NCBI GenBank assembly: GCA_034104265.1
Contig: JAXEEE010000104.1
Coordinates: 20,155 to 84,154 of the forward strand
Length of the DNA stretch: 64,000 bases
From: UBA11524 sp034104265
GTDB taxonomy: Bacteria; Bacillota; Clostridia; Christensenellales; Aristaeellaceae
Direction: 5' to 3'
This document shows, one piece after another, positions 27,618-35,445 of this stretch. Under the pieces are notes generated by a model. The model was not told where the DNA came from and searched no databases. It was given only the letters and a program-made list of their open reading frames with translations. The stretch's first letter is position 1, and every line of letters starts with the position of its first letter. Position numbers and translations under genes: made by a program.

Positions 27618-29215
27618 TGAAGCTGTCCTCCCTGTCTGTCCGCAGGAAAAACCTGACGGCGCTGGCCGTATGCGCGGCTGCACTGATTCTGACGCTGGTG
27701 ATTGTCTCTCTGCCCGTGTACACCCTGGAGGTCAACCTGCTGACGAAAAAGTCCGGCAACACCTTCGTGGGGGACGAGCGCTACCTGGCGGCCAAGGAAA
27801 CCGTGGACGCCGCCGTGGCCGAGTATGAGGCCCAGGGGCTGACGGTGGAGGTGGTGGAGACCGTCACCGAGCGGGTCAACTCCAAGGGTGAAACCACCTC
27901 CATGGTGGCTTTTACGGTGAAGCAGTCCCTCAAGCGCACAGGCTGGCAGTTCCTGACCTCCGGGTTTGTGTCGGGGGCGGTTCTGGCAGCGCTGCTGATC
28001 TGCGTGCTGGGCGCGGGCGTCTGCGCGGGGCTGGGCGCTTTGGGTACGCTGGATACGCCCTACCGCGCCCTGAAGGGCCGCGCGAAGGTTCTGCGCACCG
28101 CGGCCTGCTGGCTGACGCTGCTGGCACTGGTGCTGACCCCGGTGTTCGTGATGAGCAGCAACGTGGTCTTCGGGCGCAAGCTGGATCTGATCGCCGGCGA
28201 CCTGACTGTGGCCAACGCCGATGCGCTCCTGGCCCGGGCCAACGACTTCCTCTTTGACGGTGCCATGGGCGATTCCGTCAAGTCCCTGGTGGGCGGCCTG
28301 GACTATCATGCCACGGTGAGCTGGTGGCTGCTGCTGCCGGTACTGTTCCTGCAGCTGCTGGCGGCGGTGATGCTGCTCAAGGGCAGCCTGGGGCAGACCC
28401 TGGGCCGGGGCCTGATGATCGCCTTCGTGGTGGTGCTGTGCGTGGTGACGCTGTACCCGTACTACGTCATGTTCATCACCAGCTTCCGCACGGATGCGGA
28501 AACCACCGACATGTACTTCCAGAACATGTTCCCCACGGAGTGGAGGTGGGAGAACATGGCGGCTATCATGGAGCGGGGCGTACCGCGGTATCTGCTGAAT
28601 TCGCTGGTCATCGCCGTGGGCTCCACCGCGCTGACGCTTTTGTGCGGCGTGCCGGCGGCCTACGCCATGGCCCGTATGCGCTTCAAGGGACGGTCGGCGT
28701 TCATGGCGTTTATCATCATGAGCCAGATGTTTTCGCCCGTGGTGCTGCTGGTGGGCATCGCCAAGCTGATGAGCATCCTGGGCCTGAACGACACCCTGCT
28801 GGGGCTGATCCTGATCAACGCGGCCTTCAACCAGGCCTTCGCGGTGTGGCTGCTGCGGGGCACCTTCGTGGCGATCTCGCCGGAGATGGAGCAGGCCGCC
28901 AGCATCGACGGCTGCTCCACGGTGGGGGCGCTGATGCGGGTGCTGCTGCCCATGGCCGCACCGGGCATCGTGACGGCGCTGATCTTCGTGTTCATCAACG
29001 CGTGGAACGAATACACCATCTCCACCGTGCTGATTTCCACCGCGGCCAACCGGCCCATTACCGTGGGCATCACCCAGTTCAGCTCCTACACCATGATCCA
29101 GTGGAACTACCTGTTCGCCTCGTCCCTGCTGGCGACCATCCCCGTGGTGGTGCTGTTCATGTGCATTGAGAAGCACCTGGTGGCGGGCCTGACCGCAGGC
29201 GGCGTGAAGGGCTGA
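27617..29215 (+). CDS. Sugar ABC permease (MalG-like) with long N-terminal membrane extension
   Basis: A 532-residue protein, nearly twice the usual 280. Residues from about 268 are a normal MalG-type permease with EAA loop EQAASIDGCSTVGALMRVLLP and the GGVKG end. Residues 1 to about 265 add extra helices at about 16-38, 118-143, 160-182 and 233-257, with two extracytoplasmic segments: about 40-115 (KSGNTFVGDERYLAAKETVD) and about 185-232 (VNAD/LDLIAGDLTVANADAL region). The extension is in one frame with the permease and has no stop or second ribosome binding site. I do not recognise the extension; it may be a regulatory or docking domain for the substrate or the binding protein. Confidence 0.88.
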   Translation: MKLSSLSVRRKNLTALAVCAAALILTLVIVSLPVYTLEVNLLTKKSGNTFVGDERYLAAKETVDAAVAEYEAQGLTVEVVETVTERVNSKGETTSMVAFTVKQSLKRTGWQFLTSGFVSGAVLAALLICVLGAGVCAGLGALGTLDTPYRALKGRAKVLRTAACWLTLLALVLTPVFVMSSNVVFGRKLDLIAGDLTVANADALLARANDFLFDGAMGDSVKSLVGGLDYHATVSWWLLLPVLFLQLLAAVMLLKGSLGQTLGRGLMIAFVVVLCVVTLYPYYVMFITSFRTDAETTDMYFQNMFPTEWRWENMAAIMERGVPRYLLNSLVIAVGSTALTLLCGVPAAYAMARMRFKGRSAFMAFIIMSQMFSPVVLLVGIAKLMSILGLNDTLLGLILINAAFNQAFAVWLLRGTFVAISPEMEQAASIDGCSTVGALMRVLLPMAAPGIVTALIFVFINAWNEYTISTVLISTAANRPITVGITQFSSYTMIQWNYLFASSLLATIPVVVLFMCIEKHLVAGLTAGGVKG

Positions 29216-29236
29216 TCCGTTTTCTCCGAACAAAAC

Positions 29237-29273
29237 AAGGGCCGGTACGACGCATATGCCGTACCGGTCCTTT
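29237..29273. terminator. Bidirectional terminator hairpin
   Basis: AAGG-x-CCGGTACG pairs with CGTACCGG-x-CCTT between two convergent genes; T runs are weak (CCTTTG plus strand, CCCTTGTTTTG minus strand). Confidence 0.7.
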
Positions 29274-29283
29274 GCTATGCTGG

Positions 29284-30396
29284 TCAGCGCGCCCGAAGCC
29301 GCTGCCAGGTTTCCGCCACGATGGCTTCCATCTCCGCCTGATGCCGGTGGATGGCCTGCACCAGGGCGATCTGGTTCCGGGCGCGATCCAGGTTCTGCCC
29401 GGAATAGTGGATGTGGAAGTACACGTCGCCGTTCAGGTGATCCGCCAGGAAGCGGCTGGCGACCTCCCAGGTCATCAGCTTCGCGCCGGTGACCAGGGAC
29501 GCGGCCTCCGCATCTGTCAGCACGGCGGGTACGGTCTCCAGCAGCCCCCGGGTGAAGGCGGCGAAGTTGGCCATGTGCACATCCACATGGCTGACGTCCG
29601 GGTCGCCCTCGGTGGTGGTGTTGCCGCCCACGCGGATGGCGTCGCCGAAGTCGTAGGCGATAAGCCCGGGCATCACCGTGTCCAGGTCGATGACGCACAT
29701 GCCCTCGCCGGTCTGGGCGTCGAAGAGAATGTTGTTCAGCTTGGTGTCATTGTGGGTGACCCGCAGCGGGAGCACCCCGGCCTCCAGCTGGCGCACCAGC
29801 GCGTCCGTTTCGCCTGCGAAGGCCAGCACCGCGTCAATCTCCGGCTGCACGTCCTTCGCCCGACCGGCCTTGTCCTGGGCGATGGCGTCCTGCAGCTGCT
29901 GCAGGCGGGAAGGCGTGTTGTGGAAGTTGGGGACGGTCTCATGCAGGGTGTGGGCGGGAAAATCCCCCAGATCCAGCACAAAGGCCCCGAAGGCCCGGCC
30001 AGCGCTCTCCAGCACGGCGGGGGTTTCGGCGGTCTCGTGGGTCACGGAGCCGGTGACGAACACGTACACCCGCCAGCAGCCGTTATCGTCCCGGTGGAAG
30101 GCCTCGCCCCTGCGGGTGGGCACCACGGTCAGCGTCTGCCGGAGGGGATCGCCGCCCCGGGCGCGGATGCGCTGCCCCAGGTGGGCGGTGACGGCGGAGA
30201 TGTTCGCCATCAGCCCGTCGGGGTCGGTGAAAATATCGGTGTTGATGCGCTGGAGAATATAGTCCCGCCCGGGGGTCTTCACAAGAAAGGTATCGTTGAT
30301 GTGGCCGTTGCCGTAGGGCTGGGCGGAGATCGCCGCGCCGCCCAGGTCGAAGGCCTCCAGGGCCTGCAATGCCTGCGTTTCATGAACCTTCTGCAT
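29284..30396 (-). CDS. Sugar kinase-like phosphotransferase (NahK-like, APH fold)
   Basis: A 370-residue protein of the aminoglycoside-phosphotransferase fold. The N-terminal GNGHINDTFLV and YILQRINTDIF match N-acetylhexosamine 1-kinase (NahK) and mucin-desulfatase-type annotated proteins. The catalytic loop THNDTKLNN has Asp217, and the metal-binding VIDLDTVMPG follows. NahK phosphorylates GlcNAc/GalNAc released from host glycans. Other sugars or choline-like substrates are possible. It has its own consensus promoter and is convergent with importer 2, so the two may serve one pathway, although this is only suggested by position. Confidence 0.8.
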   Translation of the reverse strand: MQKVHETQALQALEAFDLGGAAISAQPYGNGHINDTFLVKTPGRDYILQRINTDIFTDPDGLMANISAVTAHLGQRIRARGGDPLRQTLTVVPTRRGEAFHRDDNGCWRVYVFVTGSVTHETAETPAVLESAGRAFGAFVLDLGDFPAHTLHETVPNFHNTPSRLQQLQDAIAQDKAGRAKDVQPEIDAVLAFAGETDALVRQLEAGVLPLRVTHNDTKLNNILFDAQTGEGMCVIDLDTVMPGLIAYDFGDAIRVGGNTTTEGDPDVSHVDVHMANFAAFTRGLLETVPAVLTDAEAASLVTGAKLMTWEVASRFLADHLNGDVYFHIHYSGQNLDRARNQIALVQAIHRHQAEMEAIVAETWQRLRAR

Positions 30397-30440
30397 TAGC
30401 TGAACCTCCCTGCTTGCTGGGATGGGATCCGGTTACTTGT

Positions 30441-30469
30441 ATTATACCGGGGGAGGGCGGAGGTGTCAA
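30441..30469 (-). promoter_or_regulatory. Promoter of the NahK-like gene
   Basis: On the minus strand a perfect TTGACA (30469-30464), 17 bases, TATAAT (30446-30441). Confidence 0.85.
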
Positions 30470-30498
30470 TGCAGATACCCAAGGAGAAGCATGAAATA

Positions 30499-30532
30499 TC
30501 CCGCATCGGCTTTCTCCGGTGCGGGATTCTTG
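30499..30532 (-). terminator. Terminator-like hairpin after the cytidylate-kinase-like gene
   Basis: ATCCCGCACCGG pairs with CCGATGCGGGAT on the minus strand; the following T run is poor (ATATTTC). Confidence 0.6.
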
Positions 30533-31135
30533 TCACCCCTGGCCCCAGCGCTGGCGAACCACATCGGCAATCAGCTGGGCGGTGCCCTCCACGCCGAAGC
30601 GGGAGGTATCGATCATCAGATCCTTGCCGTCAAAGACGGTTTTCATGTCGGGGCAGTATTTCCTGTGGTAGTAGCTGCGGGCCAGATCCATGTTGCGCAG
30701 CGTTTTGCGGGCGGTTTTCTCGTCCATGTTCAGGTGCTCCACGCAGTTGCGCACCCGGGCCTCGTCGGGGGCGTAGAGGTAGACACTGAGCAGGTTGGGG
30801 AAATCCCGCAGGATGGAATCCCCGCAGCGGCCCACGATGATGCAGGATCCCTTGAGGGCCGCGTCCTGGATGATGCTGCGCTCCACGTCGAAGATCTCGT
30901 CGGAGATGCTGTAGCTGGCCAGGCTGATGCGCTCCGGCCGGTGGGGGAAGAGCGGATACCCGGAGATCTCCTCCGCGTCGCTGACCATGGACAGGCTCTG
31001 GCCCATGCGCCTGGCGGCTTCCTCCACAATGTCCCGATCCCAGAACTCCACCTCCAGCATGGCGGAGAGCCGCTGGGCAATGGTGCGCCCCAGCGCGCCG
31101 AACTGCCGGGAAATGGCAATCACATAATGCTCCAT
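30533..31135 (-). CDS. Cytidylate kinase-like family protein
   Basis: A 200-residue P-loop kinase-like protein of the cytidylate-kinase-like (AAA_26) family. The N-terminus HYVIAISRQFGALGRTIAQRL replaces the classic Walker A with the family's ISRQxGSxG-like form. LKGSCIIVGRCGDSILRD and the C-terminal LMIDTSRFGVEGTAQLI are typical. The family has no settled substrate. ATG 31135 is preferred because GAGGAGG directly abuts the upstream ATG 31141. It lies 11 bases after the last permease gene of the amino acid importer and so belongs to that operon. Confidence 0.85.
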   Translation of the reverse strand: MEHYVIAISRQFGALGRTIAQRLSAMLEVEFWDRDIVEEAARRMGQSLSMVSDAEEISGYPLFPHRPERISLASYSISDEIFDVERSIIQDAALKGSCIIVGRCGDSILRDFPNLLSVYLYAPDEARVRNCVEHLNMDEKTARKTLRNMDLARSYYHRKYCPDMKTVFDGKDLMIDTSRFGVEGTAQLIADVVRQRWGQG

Positions 31136-31146
31136 GACCATCCTCC

Positions 31147-31914
31147 TCAGGAGACGGGCAGGGCAGGGGCGCGCTTCATGCGCTTCTGTATGGCCCGCAC
31201 GACGCAGGACAGGGTGTAGTTGATGATGAAGTAGATCAGCGCCGCCAGGCCGAAAAGCACGAACACGTCGGAGACGTTGATGGTGCCGGTGCCGTTGTAA
31301 CGGTTGGCGGAGCTCATGATCTGCTTGGTGCGGGCCATCAGCTCGATGACGGCGATGTTGGCCAGGTTGGAGGAATCCTTGATGGTGGTGATGACCTGGC
31401 TGAGCAGGGTGGGGATCACGTTGCGGAAGGCCTGGGGCAGGACGATGTAGCGCATGATCTGCACCGTGCCGAAGCCCTGGGAGCGCCCAGCCTCAAACTG
31501 CCCCTCCGCCACGGAATTCAGCCCGCCCCGGATGATCTCCGCGATCACCGAGGAGGTGAACAGGATCAGCGCCACACTGGCCTTGAACAGCAGCTTTACA
31601 TCCGCCGAGGAGGTCAGGCCGAACATCTTGCGGTTCAGGAAGGCGGGCGTTGGGCAGAACACCATGCAGATGAAGATCCACAGAAGCAGGGGTGTGTTGC
31701 GAAATACCTCAATGTAAATGATGGACAGCCGGCGGAAAAGGCGCGCCTTGCCCCGGGTAGCGTAGTTGCGCACCAGCGCCAGGACGGAGCTGATCACAAT
31801 GCCCGCCAGCACCGCGATGAGGGAGATGATCAGCGTGAACATCACGCCCCGGAGCAGGTACTGGATCAGGGCGGGGTTGCGCAGCATGGACAGACTGGCC
31901 TGCAGGTTGCTCAT
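31147..31914 (-). CDS. Polar amino acid ABC permease (second)
   Basis: A 255-residue permease of the HisM/GlnP type with the family EAA loop (EGQFEAGRSQGFGTVQIMRYIVLPQ). Three to five helices are visible. The ATG overlaps the first permease stop by four bases (ATGA). The open frame extending to 32676 is antisense noise from the first permease. Confidence 0.93.
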   Translation of the reverse strand: MSNLQASLSMLRNPALIQYLLRGVMFTLIISLIAVLAGIVISSVLALVRNYATRGKARLFRRLSIIYIEVFRNTPLLLWIFICMVFCPTPAFLNRKMFGLTSSADVKLLFKASVALILFTSSVIAEIIRGGLNSVAEGQFEAGRSQGFGTVQIMRYIVLPQAFRNVIPTLLSQVITTIKDSSNLANIAVIELMARTKQIMSSANRYNGTGTINVSDVFVLFGLAALIYFIINYTLSCVVRAIQKRMKRAPALPVS

Positions 31915-32633
31915 GCGGGCACCTTCTTTCGGCTGCTCGGACGCACCACGGTGCGGCGGTCGCGCAGCTTCAGCCGCTCCTCCCAGCGCCCGGCCAGGCG
32001 GGAGAGGGGGAAGCAGATCAGGAAGAACAGCGCGCCGCAGATCAGGTAGGCCGGGCCGTAGGCGCCGCCGGTGCTGGCCCCGGTGACGAAGCTGTACGTC
32101 AGGGAGATCAGGTCGGAGCCGCCGATGATGTACAGGCAGGAGGTGTTCTTGATCAGGTTGACCACCTGGTTGACCATGGGCGGCAGGATGATCTTGATGC
32201 TCTGGGGCAGGATGATCCAGGCCATCTGCCCCACGTAGGAAAAGCCCTGGGACTGAGCGGCCTCGAACTGCCCTTTGGGGATGGCCTCGATGCCCGCGCG
32301 GAACACCTCCGCCATGTACGCGCCGTGGTACACGCCCAGGGCCACAATGCCCGCCGGGAGGATGCCGATGCTGTGCCCGGAGAAGGCCAGCGCGTAGTAC
32401 AGGAAGCAGATCTGCAGAAGCACCGGCGTGTTCTGGATCACCTCCACGTAGGCCCGGGCGACGCCACGCAGCAGCCGGGACTTGCCCGTGGCGCACAGGC
32501 CGAACACAATGCCCAGCGTCAGCGCCAGCAGGATGGCGAACACCGCCGTGGCCGCCGTGTTGCGCAGCCCCAGCAGGAACGTGCCCCGGTAGGTCCACAC
32601 CTTGGCCCAGGCCTCCGCCGAGAAAACGGACAT
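31911..32633 (-). CDS. Polar amino acid ABC permease (first)
   Basis: A 240-residue HisQ/GlnP-type permease with EAA loop KGQFEAAQSQGFSYVGQMAWIILPQ and five helices. GGAGGAGG sits almost on ATG 32639, so ATG 32633 with 7-8 bases of spacing is the better start. It couples to the second permease by an ATGA overlap. Confidence 0.92.
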   Translation of the reverse strand: MSVFSAEAWAKVWTYRGTFLLGLRNTAATAVFAILLALTLGIVFGLCATGKSRLLRGVARAYVEVIQNTPVLLQICFLYYALAFSGHSIGILPAGIVALGVYHGAYMAEVFRAGIEAIPKGQFEAAQSQGFSYVGQMAWIILPQSIKIILPPMVNQVVNLIKNTSCLYIIGGSDLISLTYSFVTGASTGGAYGPAYLICGALFFLICFPLSRLAGRWEERLKLRDRRTVVRPSSRKKVPA

Positions 32634-32673
32634 GGCCATTCCTCCTCCGCACAAATTGATTGCACCACGGGTG

Positions 32674-32709
32674 CAAAACGCGTCCAGGGCAGCCGGAGCC
32701 ACCCTGGAC
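32674..32709 (-). terminator. Attenuating hairpin after the amino acid binding-protein gene
   Basis: On the minus strand GTCCAGGG pairs with CCCTGGAC, followed by GCGTTTTGC. It separates the highly expressed binding protein from the permeases. Confidence 0.65.
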
Positions 32710-32726
32710 GGAAAGCGTGCAGCGGC

Positions 32727-33554
32727 TTATTCCACGCCGTTGGCGCTCATCAGCCCGGCGATGGTGCCGTCAGCCAGCCAGGCGGTGATCAGCTCTTCCA
32801 CATAGGCGGAGAAGCCGGAGCCCTTCACCGTGGCCACGCCGTACTCCTGGGGCGCGAACTGCGCGTCGATGAAGGAACGGCCTTCGGTCTTGTAGATGGC
32901 CAGGATGGACTTGTCCACGGAGAAGGCGTCGATCTCACCGGCGCTCAGGGCGGTGGAACTGGTGGGATAGTCGTCATACTGCTGGAAGGACACGCCCTCG
33001 GTCCAGGTGGCGGGGTCGAAGGTGGATTTGTCGTAGCCGGTACCGTCCAGCAGACCGGCGGCGATCATGGCCTCCACCACGGAGCGGGCGGAGGTGGAAC
33101 CGGAGGACACGCCGATCTTCTTGCCCATCAGGTCCGCCAGGGTGGCGATGCCGGAGGCATCCTCCACCAGCACGGTCACATAGTCGGTGTAGTAGGGGGT
33201 GGAGAAGTCCCAGTTCTGCTTGCGCTCCTCGGTGATGGTGAAGGTAGCCAGCACGCAGTCGATGTCGCCGGAATCCAGCAGCTCGGTGCGGGTGGCGGCG
33301 GTCACGGTGGTGAACTCAATATCCACGCCCAGGCTCTCGGCCAGCTTGCGGGCGATGTCGATCTCCATGCCGGAGTATTCGCCAGTGAGGGTGTCCTGGT
33401 AACCGAAGCCCACCACGGCGTTCTTCACGCCCACGCGCAGCACCCCGCGATCCACAATGGCCTGCACATCGGGCGCAAGCTCCTCGCCCAGGGCGCTGAA
33501 GCAGGTCAGCAGCAGGGCCAAGGCCAGCAGAATGCTCACGATTGTCTTTTTCAT
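32727..33554 (-). CDS. Amino acid ABC solute-binding protein
   Basis: A 275-residue exported binding protein of family 3 (HisJ/GlnH type). The signal peptide is residues 1-23 (MKKTIVSILLALALLLTCFSALG). The mature part shows RGVLRVGVKNAVVGFG, TGEYSGMEIDIARKLAESLGV, DCVLATFTITEERKQNWDFSTPYYTD and GKKIGVSSGSTS, all typical of polar amino acid binding. AAGGAGG precedes ATG 33554. It follows the ATPase gene by 68 bases. Confidence 0.95.
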   Translation of the reverse strand: MKKTIVSILLALALLLTCFSALGEELAPDVQAIVDRGVLRVGVKNAVVGFGYQDTLTGEYSGMEIDIARKLAESLGVDIEFTTVTAATRTELLDSGDIDCVLATFTITEERKQNWDFSTPYYTDYVTVLVEDASGIATLADLMGKKIGVSSGSTSARSVVEAMIAAGLLDGTGYDKSTFDPATWTEGVSFQQYDDYPTSSTALSAGEIDAFSVDKSILAIYKTEGRSFIDAQFAPQEYGVATVKGSGFSAYVEELITAWLADGTIAGLMSANGVE

Positions 33555-33622
33555 GATGATTGCCTCCTTCACATGAATGGATGTATTTCAGGCCTGCCGG
33601 GAAAGGCGGGCGGAAAACCGCC

Positions 33623-34348
33623 TTACTTGCGCAGGATCTTGCCCAGGAACTGCTTCACCCGCTCGTTCTCCGGGTGATCGAAGAAGTGATCCGGCGTGCC
33701 CTCCTCGATGATCTGCCCGTCCGCCATGAACACGATCCGATCCGCCACCTGCCGGGCAAAGCCCATCTCGTGGGTGACCACCACCATGGTGATCTTTTCC
33801 TTCGCCAGGCGGATCATCACGTCCAGCACCTCCTGGATGGTCTCAGGATCCAGGGCGGAGGTGGGCTCATCAAAGAGGATGATTTTCGTCTGGGAGCACA
33901 GGGCCCGGGCGATGGCGATGCGCTGCTGCTGCCCGCCGGAGAGGGTGGTGGGGTAAACGTGAGCCTTGTCCCGCAGACCCACCACGTCCAGGTAGTGCCA
34001 GGCCAGCGCCTCGGCCTCGGCGCGGCTCTTGTGGTGCAGTTTCATGGGGGCCAGGGTCAGGTTCCGCAGCACGGTCATGTGGGGGTAGAGGTTGAACTGC
34101 TGGAACACCATGGACATGTTGTCCCGCACCATTTTGGTTTTGTTGCGGGATGTCAGCTCCTGTCCGTCGATGTACACATGCCCGCTGCTGGGCTCCTCCA
34201 GGAAGTTCATGCAGCGCACCGTGGTGGACTTGCCCGAGCCGGAGGGCCCGATGATGACCAGCTTCTCGCCCTCCCTGACCTCCAGGTCAACATCCTTGAG
34301 CACGTGCAGCTCGCCAAAGTATTTGTTGACCTTCTCCAGTCGGATCAT
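33623..34348 (-). CDS. Polar amino acid ABC transporter ATPase (GlnQ-like)
   Basis: A 241-residue ATPase with Walker A GPSGSGKST (residues 34-42), Q-loop FQQFNLYPHMTVL, signature LSGGQQQR and Walker B IILFDEPTSALD. The sequence is typical for GlnQ/HisP subunits with a polar amino acid substrate. It is the first gene of the operon ATPase, binding protein, permease, permease, cytidylate-kinase-like. Confidence 0.96.
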   Translation of the reverse strand: MIRLEKVNKYFGELHVLKDVDLEVREGEKLVIIGPSGSGKSTTVRCMNFLEEPSSGHVYIDGQELTSRNKTKMVRDNMSMVFQQFNLYPHMTVLRNLTLAPMKLHHKSRAEAEALAWHYLDVVGLRDKAHVYPTTLSGGQQQRIAIARALCSQTKIILFDEPTSALDPETIQEVLDVMIRLAKEKITMVVVTHEMGFARQVADRIVFMADGQIIEEGTPDHFFDHPENERVKQFLGKILRK

Positions 34349-34446
34349 GTCCGCACGCTCCTTCCGGCATCAGCCGTATACGCCAAAATGCACAGCGGAG
34401 TCCACGGCAGCGCTGCCGTGAACCCCGTCGTTCAGCCGTCAATGAA

Positions 34447-34486
34447 CAAAGGCGCCTGATCCCACGGGGGGAATCAAGCGCCTTTG
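34447..34486 (-). other. Leader hairpin of the amino acid ABC operon
   Basis: AAAGGCGC pairs with GCGCCTTT with further inner pairs (TGAT/ATCA). It starts within a few bases of the predicted transcription start and would form the very 5' end of the mRNA. No strong T run follows. Confidence 0.6.
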
Positions 34487-34495
34487 CATGGATGG

Positions 34496-34524
34496 ATTAT
34501 AGGGCCGGGCGGGGCGGATGTCAA
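34496..34524 (-). promoter_or_regulatory. Promoter of the amino acid ABC operon
   Basis: On the minus strand a perfect TTGACA (34524-34519), 17 bases, TATAAT (34501-34496). Confidence 0.88.
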
Positions 34525-34592
34525 GGGAAAGGGCGCAGGAAAAACAATGCAGTACACGCTTTGTACAATCTGTCCATGGGGGCTGCCGACGC

Positions 34593-34621
34593 TTGCCGAA
34601 CAGTGCAGGGCATGGTATAAT
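34593..34621 (+). promoter_or_regulatory. Promoter of the CE12/GH43 operon
   Basis: TTGCCG at 34593-34598, 17 bases, TATAAT at 34616-34621, with TGG before the -10. The same TTGCCG-17-TATAAT layout occurs before the GH43 gene at 51008. Confidence 0.75.
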
Positions 34622-34695
34622 ATAGGTGACAGCCAAGACGCCGCGTCAGCCCCACAGGGCATGCGGTACTCTATCGACAAAGGAGAAAATGCCAT

Positions 34696-35445
34696 ATGAC
34701 CACCATTTTCTGGGCGGGCGATTCCACCGTGAAGCAGAACGGTATCGAAACCTATCCGCAGACGGGCATCGGACAGGTGTTCGAGCGCTTTGTCCGCCGC
34801 TATGAGGTGCAGGTGGAGAATTACGCCGAGAATGGCCGCAGCACCAAGCAGTTCATCGACGAGGGCCGCCTGGCGGTGATCTATGACCGGATCAGGGAGG
34901 GGGACTTCCTGTTCATCCAGTTCGGCCATAACGACGAGAAGATTCAGGATCCCGCCCGCTACACCGACCCGGACACGGACTTCCCGGTGAACCTGGGCAA
35001 GTTCGTCAACGTGGCCCGGAACAAGAAGGCCACGCCGGTGTTCATCACGCCCCTGACCCGCTACGGCGGCGATCCGGCGGATGAAATGTACAACCATGTT
35101 CGCTGGGCGGAATCCATGCGCCGCACGGCGAAGCAGCTGGACGTGGCGCTCATTGACCTGACGGCCATGTCCAAGGCGCTGGTGGCGGAAAAGGGTGAGG
35201 CGGCCCGCACCACCTACTACATGAACCTGCCTGCCGGGGTGTACCCCCACTTCCCCCAGGGGCAGCGGGACAACTCCCACCTGCAGCCCGCGGGCGCGCT
35301 GGCCTTTGCCGGGCTGATCGCCCAGGGCCTGCACGCGCTGGGCGGCAAGTACGCCGCGCTGCTCACCGAGGGCTACGACCAGTGGCAGCGGGAAACTGCC
35401 AACTTCGGCATTGCCAACTCTGCCGCACAGGAGGTTGAACTGTAA
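34696..35445 (+). CDS. Rhamnogalacturonan acetylesterase-like SGNH hydrolase (CE12)
   Basis: A 249-residue SGNH/GDSL esterase like RhgT/YesT, which remove acetyl groups from rhamnogalacturonan I. Visible blocks: WAGDSTVK with the nucleophile Ser10, NYAENGRSTKQF, FIQFGHNDEK, and the catalytic Asp/His in DNSHLQPAG. There is no signal peptide, so it acts on imported fragments. AAAGGAG lies 10 bases before ATG 34696. First gene of a four-gene overlapping operon; its stop shares a base with the next ATG. Confidence 0.9.
   Translation: MTTIFWAGDSTVKQNGIETYPQTGIGQVFERFVRRYEVQVENYAENGRSTKQFIDEGRLAVIYDRIREGDFLFIQFGHNDEKIQDPARYTDPDTDFPVNLGKFVNVARNKKATPVFITPLTRYGGDPADEMYNHVRWAESMRRTAKQLDVALIDLTAMSKALVAEKGEAARTTYYMNLPAGVYPHFPQGQRDNSHLQPAGALAFAGLIAQGLHALGGKYAALLTEGYDQWQRETANFGIANSAAQEVEL

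Noticed and set aside
31915..32676. A long frame fused in front of the second amino acid permease
   Set aside because: It is an alternative frame of the first permease gene. The ATGA overlap explains the real gene boundary.
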